DNA from: Bacteroidales bacterium
GTDB taxonomy: Bacteria; Bacteroidota; Bacteroidia; Bacteroidales; UBA932
Length of the DNA stretch: 12,991 bases
Assembly: GCA_017615135.1 (NCBI GenBank)
Contig: JAGAAU010000085.1
Coordinates: 1-12,991 of the forward strand
Direction: 5' to 3'
How positions within the stretch are numbered: position 1 is the first letter of the stretch; every line of letters starts with the position of its first letter. Below, in pieces: positions 1-5,771 of this stretch. A program made the translations under genes and the position numbers. The notes beneath the pieces were generated by a model that ran no database searches, was not told the DNA's origin, and was given only the letters and a program-made list of their open reading frames with translations.

Positions 1-226
1 GTAACCGTCGAAACTTTTAAACAGTGGCGATGCCACCTCTGTTGTTATGGTGTATTAGACGACGTTTCCATCGCTTATCCACCAGTTACGGGCAGGTTGC
101 TCACGCGTTACGCACCCTTTCGCCGGTCGCCGGCATTGTATTTCTACAACCCGCTGCCCCTCGACTTGCATGTGTTAAGCCTGCCGCTAGCGTTCATCCT
201 GAGCCAGGATCAAACTCTTCTTTGTA
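1..226 (-). rRNA. rrs: 16S ribosomal RNA, 5' end only (partial)
   Basis: Read on the minus strand, positions 219-200 give AGAGTTTGATCCTGGCTCAG, the universal 16S 5' primer site, followed by the Bacteroidota-type start of helices H3-H6 and the V1 region (GGCTTAACACATGCAAGTCG, then GGGGCAGCGGG). The mature 5' end is placed about seven nucleotides before AGAGTTTG by analogy with E. coli, so position 226 is approximate. Only the first ~226 nt, through V1 into V2, are present; the gene leaves the window at the left edge. No insertion or break is seen in this part. The short open frame on the opposite strand inside it is not a gene. Confidence 0.98.
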
Positions 227-320
227 TATTTTAATTTTCTCAGCTTGAACCTGACGCTTATAAAGAAACCAACGCTCTCGTTCTTTTCTTCTCGGTACTT
301 GCTTGTACTTTCCTTCAGTC

Positions 321-331
321 TTTCAAAGATC
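321..331 (-). promoter_or_regulatory. boxA-like antitermination site in rRNA leader
   Basis: The minus strand reads GATCTTTGAAA about 95 nt before the mature 16S. Its core CTTTGAA resembles the NusB/NusE-binding boxA (E. coli TGCTCTTTAA) and the related TTCTTTGA form found upstream of 16S genes in Bacteroidota. The site overlaps a ten-base palindrome (325-334) and the second of two TTTGAAA direct repeats (339-333 and 327-321), which could also explain the pattern. Assignment rests on position and resemblance only. Confidence 0.5.
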
Positions 332-364
332 TTTTCAAACCGTTTCCGCGAAAGATTTGGCGCT

Positions 365-387
365 AAAAAAACCAGCCTTTCCGGCTG
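365..387 (-). terminator. terminator-like hairpin in rRNA leader (possible attenuator)
   Basis: On the minus strand CAGCC (387-383) pairs with GGCTG (377-373) around a GGAAA loop, and after one G comes a run of seven T (371-365). This is the form of an intrinsic terminator, although the five-pair stem is short. It lies only about 27-50 nt after the predicted rRNA start, and there is no minus-strand gene upstream for it to terminate, so it would act on the rRNA transcript itself. There is no T-run on the other side, so it is not bidirectional. Confidence 0.5.
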
Positions 388-416
388 ATGCCAACTCCGT
401 TCGTTCAACGGGATTG

Positions 417-447
417 CAAAGGTACGCAGAAAAATTAATTATGCAAA
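417..447 (-). promoter_or_regulatory. Bacteroidota-type sigma-ABfr promoter of the rRNA operon
   Basis: The minus strand has TTTG at 447-444 (the -33 element), a 19-bp spacer, and TACCTTTG at 424-417, a full match to the -7 consensus TAnnTTTG. Spacing of 19-21 bp is what is described for Bacteroides. The geometry puts the start near 412-415, some 190 nt before the mature 16S. It is oriented towards the 16S gene and is therefore its likely main promoter. Confidence 0.9.
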
Positions 448-475
448 TTTTTTTTAACTTTTTTTCAACTTTTTT
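448..475 (-). promoter_or_regulatory. Phased A-tracts, UP-element-like, upstream of rRNA promoter
   Basis: Directly upstream of the -33 element the minus strand carries three A-runs of 8, 7 and 6 bases (top-strand T-runs at 448-455, 459-465 and 470-475). Their centres (451.5, 462, 472.5) are 10.5 bp apart, one helical turn, so the bends should add. With the start near 414 they sit at about -38, -48 and -59, the window occupied by the UP element in E. coli rRNA promoters. Function as an alpha-subunit contact or curved-DNA enhancer is inference. Confidence 0.7.
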
Positions 476-551
476 CATTTCCGCCACAGGAGCTCCTCTA
501 CTAAAGGATTCGCCGGACCAGGGTATGATTTTTGCAGGAAAAACCGGCTGT

Positions 552-1103
552 ATGAAACGTAAAATTTGTGCCTGGCTGCTTAAAGTCCTGGGATGGACGG
601 CAGACGAACCCGTCATCGAGGACGAGAAATGCATAATGCTGGGAGTCCCCCACACCTCCATCTGGGATTTCCTGATTTCCTATTTATATTATACGTCTAT
701 CGGCGGCCGTGCGAGGTTCATGGTCAAGAAGGAGTTTTTCTTCCCTCCCCTGGGCTGGCTGCTCAGTTCGATGGGTGCCATTCCAATAGACAGGAGCAAT
801 CCCACCACAATGCTGATGAGCGTGGTGCACGCAATGGAGGCTCCGGGCAACTTTCATCTGGCGATAGCCCCTGAAGGCACGCGTAAACCCGTAAAGAACT
901 GGAAAACCGGGTTCCACACAATAGCAACCCACACCGGAGCGCCTGTTTACATGGGCTACTTCGACTGGCGGACCAAACACATAGGTCACGGCAAGAAAGT
1001 GGAACTTACCTCAGACGCCCGCGCAGACATGAAGCGCATCCAGGCACTCTACGAAGAGATGCACCTGACCGGCAAGCACCCCGAAAAGTACAGGACTCAT
1101 TAA
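552..1103 (+). CDS. PlsC-type 1-acyl-sn-glycerol-3-phosphate acyltransferase family protein
   Basis: A 183-residue protein of the glycerolipid acyltransferase (PlsC/LPLAT) family, which transfers acyl chains to lysophosphatidate or related lysolipids at the inner membrane. The catalytic H-x4-D box is seen in VPHTSIWDF, the substrate-phosphate motif as PEGTR, and between them MGAIPIDRS matches the family's third block. It is the short form, common in Bacteroidota, without a long N-terminal membrane anchor. I start at ATG 552 (MKRKICAW), where family similarity begins; ATG 525 is possible. The frame stays open back to 303, but that extension would run through the rRNA promoter and leader. AGGAA at 536-540 is a weak ribosome-binding site at long spacing. 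GATTTTTG at 527-534 is one base off the -7 consensus but lacks a -33 partner. The gene diverges from the rRNA operon and converges on the peptidase gene, 7 bp away. The exact acyl acceptor is not shown. Confidence 0.88.
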   Translation: MKRKICAWLLKVLGWTADEPVIEDEKCIMLGVPHTSIWDFLISYLYYTSIGGRARFMVKKEFFFPPLGWLLSSMGAIPIDRSNPTTMLMSVVHAMEAPGNFHLAIAPEGTRKPVKNWKTGFHTIATHTGAPVYMGYFDWRTKHIGHGKKVELTSDARADMKRIQALYEEMHLTGKHPEKYRTH

Positions 1104-1110
1104 CCAGTCT

Positions 1111-3096
1111 CTACCGGACTGCAAGTTCATCAAGGATATAATCCAGATGGGCGTAGTGACGCAGTGTCCAGAGGACAAAGCGTATATCTACGCATACACA
1201 ACGGTTGTAATCCGGAGTGAAAGCCCAATCTGAAGCGAGGGATTCCTTGTTGCCGTCAAAGGCAAGTCCGATTATCTCTCCCCTGGCATTCAATACAGGA
1301 CTGCCAGAATTCCCGCCTGTTATATCGTTATCGGTCAGGAAATTGACAGGAAGTACCTCCGGAGAGGTCCGGAGCAGGTCTTCCCAGTCGGGGTGCAGTG
1401 CGAAATCGTAGCTGGATGGATCTACCTTTTCCAGTATGCCGGGATGTGTACTCTGCCAATGAGCCGACAGAGCATCCTTCGGGCAGTACCCCTTAACCCT
1501 TCCATAAGTAAGCCGCATTGTTGAATTGGCGTCCGGGTACTGGGGCTTCTGCCCCCTGGCTGCCAACAGGGCGTGGGTATATCGGCGCCCAAGTGCGGAG
1601 ATACGCCCATCTCCCTGGAGAGAATCCACCTCATGGTTGAAGTCCGCAATGCTGCGGTCGCCGAAAAAGCGGCACAGAGGATCTCCGGCACACATGGGAC
1701 GATCCAGCCAGAGAGCGTTGCAAAGAGCGTCGAAATCGGCCCCGTAACGGCGGTGCAATTCTTTCTGGTACGGGCCCCAGCTGCTGCTGTCTACATTTTC
1801 ATAATAAGCCTGCAGGCTGTAGCGGAGGAGGTCCTTCTCAGTTGCAGCATCCATACTTGCGTAATCCCTCTTAATCTGGGCCTCAACCCTTTCAACGTCT
1901 TCCGGCTTACCCCGTCGCTGCAACGAGTTCAGCCTGGTGGCAATAAGCCCCAGCCTCGTGCCCCGGACCAGGGTTTCGCGATACCAGCTTCGTTTACGGG
2001 AAGCATCCCGCACCGCCGTATAGGCATTCTCGAGAGAATCGAGCAAGGCTGTCGGGAGCCCCAGCGCCTTCTCTTCAGCCGCTTTCTGGTCTGCAACTCC
2101 GAACCTCCTGCTGCAGGCTACCTGCCCTGCCTGAAGTTCCTGCACGTTGCTAAGGGAGAAGAAACGGTCTGAATACATCAGCCTCACCTGCGGATCGGCA
2201 TCCATATGACGTCTGATAATCTCCATCTGCGCTCCGCGGGCTTCATTATTTACCGGCAGGGACACTTCCGTCATGAAGCGCACCTTTGCGGATGAGGCAT
2301 AGCGGTCTGTACGGCCGGGATATCCGAGCACCATTGCAAAAGATCCGGCACGATAGCCTTTCTGACTGATTTTAAGATATTTCCGCGGATGGAATGGCTG
2401 GCTGTCCTTATACAGACGATAAAGGGCAAAGTCGCATTTATGCTGGGGCCACTCCCAATTGTCGGTATCACCTCCAAAGGCGGCAATGCTTACAGGAGGG
2501 GCGGCAACCAGACGCACGTCGTCGCATGTCTCATAAAGCGCCATATAGTATTTGGAGCCGGCCCACATAGAGCTCAGAGATGCCTCCATGCCGGTTTTTT
2601 CCGAATAGCGCGTTTCCAGTATATGGCTCAGTTTCCGCATACCGAAGGGCTTCCCGGCTGCCTGCAGCTCCTTCTCCAGCTCTGCAACCTCGTCGGTCAC
2701 GTCCAGCACCTTGCGCAGAAAATATGCGGTTTTACCCTTGACTGGCACCTCTTCCTCGCGGCTGCGCGCCCAGAATCCCTCTTCCAGGTAATTATGCTCC
2801 GACGTACTGATGGCGTGAACATCTGAATACGCGCAGTGATGATTGGTAATGAGAAGGCCGTCCTCGGACACCATGCTCCCGGTGCAACCGAAATCCAGCG
2901 ACACTATTGCATCTTTGAGCGATACGGCATCTTCGTCATAAATCGCCTTTCCGGGCAGTTTCAAGCCCTCCCGCTGCATGTTCTGCACCAGAGCGCGAGA
3001 GATGGCGTTCACCATCCACATCCCTTCGTCGGCAAAAGCCTGGAACCCCACACCGGCCATCAGGGCCATGGAAATCAATATTTTTCGCATATTCAT
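1111..3096 (-). CDS. S46 family dipeptidyl-peptidase, DPP7-like
   Basis: A 661-residue periplasmic serine exopeptidase that removes dipeptides from peptide N-termini. A signal peptide (MRKILISMALMAG..., likely cut after AFA at residue 22) is followed by a split chymotrypsin fold. Visible catalytic parts are TNHHC (His86/87), GGDTDNW (Asp210/212) and GGNSGSP (Ser597). Eighteen residues after the serine is Gly615 in AFDGN; in the family this position is Gly in DPP7 (hydrophobic P1) and Arg in DPP11 (Asp/Glu P1), so a DPP7-like preference is expected. It is shorter than the usual ~700-720 residues, by roughly 50, spread through the helical part. Two ATGs (3096, 3090) fit; the second removes MN and gives a more typical signal peptide. 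It starts 4 bp after the stop of the barrel-protein gene, as the last gene of the run. S46 enzymes serve amino-acid nutrition in asaccharolytic Bacteroidota such as Porphyromonas. Confidence 0.93.
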   Translation of the reverse strand: MNMRKILISMALMAGVGFQAFADEGMWMVNAISRALVQNMQREGLKLPGKAIYDEDAVSLKDAIVSLDFGCTGSMVSEDGLLITNHHCAYSDVHAISTSEHNYLEEGFWARSREEEVPVKGKTAYFLRKVLDVTDEVAELEKELQAAGKPFGMRKLSHILETRYSEKTGMEASLSSMWAGSKYYMALYETCDDVRLVAAPPVSIAAFGGDTDNWEWPQHKCDFALYRLYKDSQPFHPRKYLKISQKGYRAGSFAMVLGYPGRTDRYASSAKVRFMTEVSLPVNNEARGAQMEIIRRHMDADPQVRLMYSDRFFSLSNVQELQAGQVACSRRFGVADQKAAEEKALGLPTALLDSLENAYTAVRDASRKRSWYRETLVRGTRLGLIATRLNSLQRRGKPEDVERVEAQIKRDYASMDAATEKDLLRYSLQAYYENVDSSSWGPYQKELHRRYGADFDALCNALWLDRPMCAGDPLCRFFGDRSIADFNHEVDSLQGDGRISALGRRYTHALLAARGQKPQYPDANSTMRLTYGRVKGYCPKDALSAHWQSTHPGILEKVDPSSYDFALHPDWEDLLRTSPEVLPVNFLTDNDITGGNSGSPVLNARGEIIGLAFDGNKESLASDWAFTPDYNRCVCVDIRFVLWTLRHYAHLDYILDELAVR

Positions 3097-3100
3097 ATAC

Positions 3101-4549
3101 TTAGAAATTATATTTCACCGATAAGGTTCCGCCGGTACGGAAGCGGCCTATGACAGCAGTGGCCACAGCGGAACGGTGCTGAACCCCGAGGCGGAATTCC
3201 AGGCTGCGGCCTTTTTTAGGGAGCGGCAGGGTCAAATTGGCATTCAAACCGACACCGACGCTTGCAGCACTGCGATAGTTGAATTCCTCCTCGAGAGGCT
3301 GCATGAGCTGCCATTCACCACCCTCGGAAGCCATACCTCCAAGCACCTTGATATCATCGCACACCGCAATAAGCGGCTGACGGTATCCGGCCGATGCCTC
3401 CAGCACAAGCCAGCCCGCCTTTTTGCCAGCATCCAAACGCACGGAACCGCCCAGATGCGGCTCCAGCACGCTCAGACGCTGGCTGAAGAGAATAGGATAT
3501 TCCCTATAATACTGAGCTTCGGAGGTCCAGTCCATGCCGGCAGATACGCTCCATTTCTCCTTCTTGAAGGAATAGTCTCCTCCGGCAGCCATAATCTGCC
3601 TGTAATAGGTTTCCGATAGTCCTCCGTAAGTGTACCAGCGCCTTATCTTGGAATCCGGGTCCAGTTCCTGACGCTGCACGCTCCTTAGCCCCAGGGTCTG
3701 GTTCATGTTCCAACGGGCCGTAAGTCTGTGGGCGCCGTATCGCATAAGAAGCACATCCGAATATCCAAGATACTCGGTATCTCCATAATGGAGATTATTG
3801 TACCCCGTTTCAGTCTGCGAACCATAGCTGTAGCGCACGTGGAAGTCATTTCGCAGCAGCAGAGGGCCGTCTTCATACTCCAGGCGGAAATCGGAAAAAG
3901 CCCCGCTGTTCTCCTTATACCTGCGGTTTTCGGCGCTTGCGAAGCCGGATGAAGAGTACAGCCAGAGGCCGTAGAGACGGAACAGATACTTTTCAGTACT
4001 GGCATCCACCTGCATATATTCCACCTGTTCGGTGTTGCGGAGATAACCTGCAGACAGCCCTGCACGGAACTTGTCGCCGCACCAGGCTACAGATGGAGCC
4101 ACACTGACATCCATCCGGGTATTTTTATTGCGGAGGTCTTTGTGCTTAGCAAAAATAGTTGCACGGTAGCGCGCATCCACCCCGAAACGCCACTTTCCCG
4201 CCGGAATGGCAATGGCAGCCCCCATATCGTAAGTCTCCTGGGAAATATTGCCGGGGATGGAATCGCAGAGCATGAACGGGGTTTCATACGGATCCGTCCA
4301 GCCCTTCCAGCGCGATTCAGTGCCGTAATCGTAACCGTAATTGAAATATCCGCGCAGCATAAGGGACTTGGTAAACTTCACCGCCTCTGCACCCAGGCTG
4401 CTTTTCACAGACAGGGCCGGATCGTAGATATTACGGTACGAGCCTCCCTCAACGGTGCTCTCCGCCCTTACGAAGGCATATTCCTGCCCCCGGTACATAG
4501 GAAAAAGCCCGTTCAGGACTACCAGTATGCTCAGAATCCCGTCAATCAT
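3101..4549 (-). CDS. DUF6850-like outer-membrane beta-barrel protein
   Basis: A 482-residue protein rich in alternating aromatic/polar strands (for example LRGYFNYGYDYG, FHVRYSYGSQTE) and ending in SVKYNF, a terminal aromatic strand typical of barrels inserted by the Bam machinery. I recognise it as the DUF6850 type seen beside DUF4876 and TonB-dependent receptor genes; this is from memory. No plug, TonB box or enzyme motif is seen, so it is not itself a TonB-dependent receptor. The start ATG 4549 overlaps the preceding stop by 8 bp (ATGATTGA), and a stop two codons upstream excludes an earlier start. The N-terminus (MIDGILSILVVLNGLFPMY) is hydrophobic enough for a signal peptide but has no Lys or Arg before the core, which is odd. 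A porin, partner channel or scaffold for the neighbouring receptor is possible; the role is unknown. Confidence 0.72.
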   Translation of the reverse strand: MIDGILSILVVLNGLFPMYRGQEYAFVRAESTVEGGSYRNIYDPALSVKSSLGAEAVKFTKSLMLRGYFNYGYDYGTESRWKGWTDPYETPFMLCDSIPGNISQETYDMGAAIAIPAGKWRFGVDARYRATIFAKHKDLRNKNTRMDVSVAPSVAWCGDKFRAGLSAGYLRNTEQVEYMQVDASTEKYLFRLYGLWLYSSSGFASAENRRYKENSGAFSDFRLEYEDGPLLLRNDFHVRYSYGSQTETGYNNLHYGDTEYLGYSDVLLMRYGAHRLTARWNMNQTLGLRSVQRQELDPDSKIRRWYTYGGLSETYYRQIMAAGGDYSFKKEKWSVSAGMDWTSEAQYYREYPILFSQRLSVLEPHLGGSVRLDAGKKAGWLVLEASAGYRQPLIAVCDDIKVLGGMASEGGEWQLMQPLEEEFNYRSAASVGVGLNANLTLPLPKKGRSLEFRLGVQHRSAVATAVIGRFRTGGTLSVKYNF

Positions 4550-5771
4550 CTTTCAGTCTTGGTGAGGGCTCGCAGTCCGTAATGAAATCTGCGGCTGAAT
4601 TATTGGAATCCCGATAAAAAGGCACGCCGCCCTCTTCGCTCTCAAGCACCCTCCTTATGCACTTGCCGGAATAGTGGGCAGAGCGCATATAAACGTAGGA
4701 TGCATCTACCGATGAAGGGAGCCGTTTTATAGAAAGTGAGGGGCTGTCCGCGCAATCCACACCGTCCAGTATCCAGGAGGCCGCGATATGGCGGTACCGG
4801 GTGCCCGAACTCTCTCCGGGGGCATAACGCTCCCAGCGGGCGGCATCGTCCATATACCTGCGCATACCCATTTCCGGTTTGAACAGAACTACCGCCGGAG
4901 AATGGATAGACAGAGCCCAGGCTGTGCCCTGACCGGTCATATACATTATCATCGGGGTAACGCCGGCAGCTATTTCATGCATGGGCAGCTGGGCATCGTA
5001 GCAGCCAAAATGCGCCCTTCCCAGTTCCAGTCCGGAGGTGCAGCGCCCGCGATGGTCTACGGCGGCCATTGCGGCAACCACCGCACTCTCGCCCGGAGCA
5101 AGAGGATAGCTGTGCCCGTCGCCCGGGAACATCCATATCATCTGGAACACAGGAATAGTATCCCGCCCGGCCCAGGCATTGCTTCCGGTAGTGGAGTTTG
5201 CCGGATAAAGGGCCGCAAGGCAGAGAGAATCCAGGTACATGGTCTTTCCACCGGCTCCGGTATTGTTGTAGATTTCGAGGTAACGGTCTTTGGTATAGGA
5301 AGTTCCTTCCAGAGTTGAAGACCCGTGGTAATAAATCTCGCGGAAAACCAGCTCGCCGGGTACGGAGACATTCAGAGGAATCTCCACCTTAGGCTCACGT
5401 ACAACGCCGTCTGCGTCGATTATCCCGTCTGCGGTAAGCAGGAATTCCGGCACTCCGCCGGCAACGGAGACATGGGTAGCGCTGAAATAGGCCTCCGCGG
5501 TAATGTCGTATTTTCCGGGCTGCAGCTTAAGCTCCGCCTTTCCGTTTGCATCGGGACGAACGCTGAAACTGAAAGGCATTTCCTTGTTTTTCACCTTTAC
5601 AGACACTTCCGACACGTCTATATCGGAACCATCCGGCAGCCTAAGCTGTACATTCAGAAGTGCAGTGCCAGTCGGTTCCCTGTCTTCGCTGCCGGACAGA
5701 CTGTCGTGCAGACAACCCGCAAGAGGCAGAAGAACCAGAAGGATAAGATATTTGCGCACAGCTTTCATCAT
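4542..5771 (-). CDS. DUF4876-like lipoprotein
   Basis: A 409-residue lipoprotein. The signal peptide MMKAVRKYLILLVLLPLAGC has a lipobox (LAGC) with the acylated cysteine at residue 20. Residues ~35-135 look like an Ig or carboxypeptidase-regulatory fold (KAELKLQPGKYDITAEAYF). Residues ~138-260 and the C-terminal end resemble a lamin-tail-like domain: LVFREIYYHGSS, then DRYLEIYNNTG, then YPLAPGESAVVAA, and near the end YRDSNNSAADF. I recognise the whole as DUF4876-like; function is unknown, and a ligand-binding or surface-adhesion role is inference. ATG 5771 overlaps the receptor stop as ATGA, and a second ATG (5768) follows at once, so coupled translation with the receptor is likely. Only one acidic residue (Asp23) lies in the first few positions after Cys20, so surface export is uncertain. 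No frameshift or truncation is seen. Confidence 0.78.
   Translation of the reverse strand: MMKAVRKYLILLVLLPLAGCLHDSLSGSEDREPTGTALLNVQLRLPDGSDIDVSEVSVKVKNKEMPFSFSVRPDANGKAELKLQPGKYDITAEAYFSATHVSVAGGVPEFLLTADGIIDADGVVREPKVEIPLNVSVPGELVFREIYYHGSSTLEGTSYTKDRYLEIYNNTGAGGKTMYLDSLCLAALYPANSTTGSNAWAGRDTIPVFQMIWMFPGDGHSYPLAPGESAVVAAMAAVDHRGRCTSGLELGRAHFGCYDAQLPMHEIAAGVTPMIMYMTGQGTAWALSIHSPAVVLFKPEMGMRRYMDDAARWERYAPGESSGTRYRHIAASWILDGVDCADSPSLSIKRLPSSVDASYVYMRSAHYSGKCIRRVLESEEGGVPFYRDSNNSAADFITDCEPSPRLKDD

Larger units (their letters stand above)
227..414 (-). other. rRNA operon leader (5' external transcribed spacer)
   Basis: This stretch lies between the predicted rRNA transcription start (near 412-415, minus strand) and the mature 16S 5' end. 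It holds, in transcription order, a small hairpin (CCGTT/AACGG, 411-397), a second hairpin followed by seven U (387-365), a boxA-like site (331-321), and an AT-rich segment directly before the 16S. No protein-coding gene is supported in it; open frames crossing it on either strand have no family resemblance. The transcription start is inferred from promoter geometry, not observed. Confidence 0.8.

Noticed and set aside
24..248. Open frame on the plus strand inside the 16S region
   Set aside because: It is antisense to 16S rRNA and has no protein-family features.
488..497. Ten-base palindrome AGGAGCTCCT upstream of the acyltransferase
   Set aside because: A perfect ten-base palindrome without a repeat partner or known operator is expected by chance at this scale.
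527..534. GATTTTTG as a -7 element for the acyltransferase gene
   Set aside because: One mismatch to TAnnTTTG and no TTTG at the right distance upstream; too weak to list as a promoter.
303..551. 5' extension of the acyltransferase frame to an ATG at 303
   Set aside because: It would cross the rRNA leader, hairpin, promoter and A-tracts; family similarity starts only at MKRK (552).
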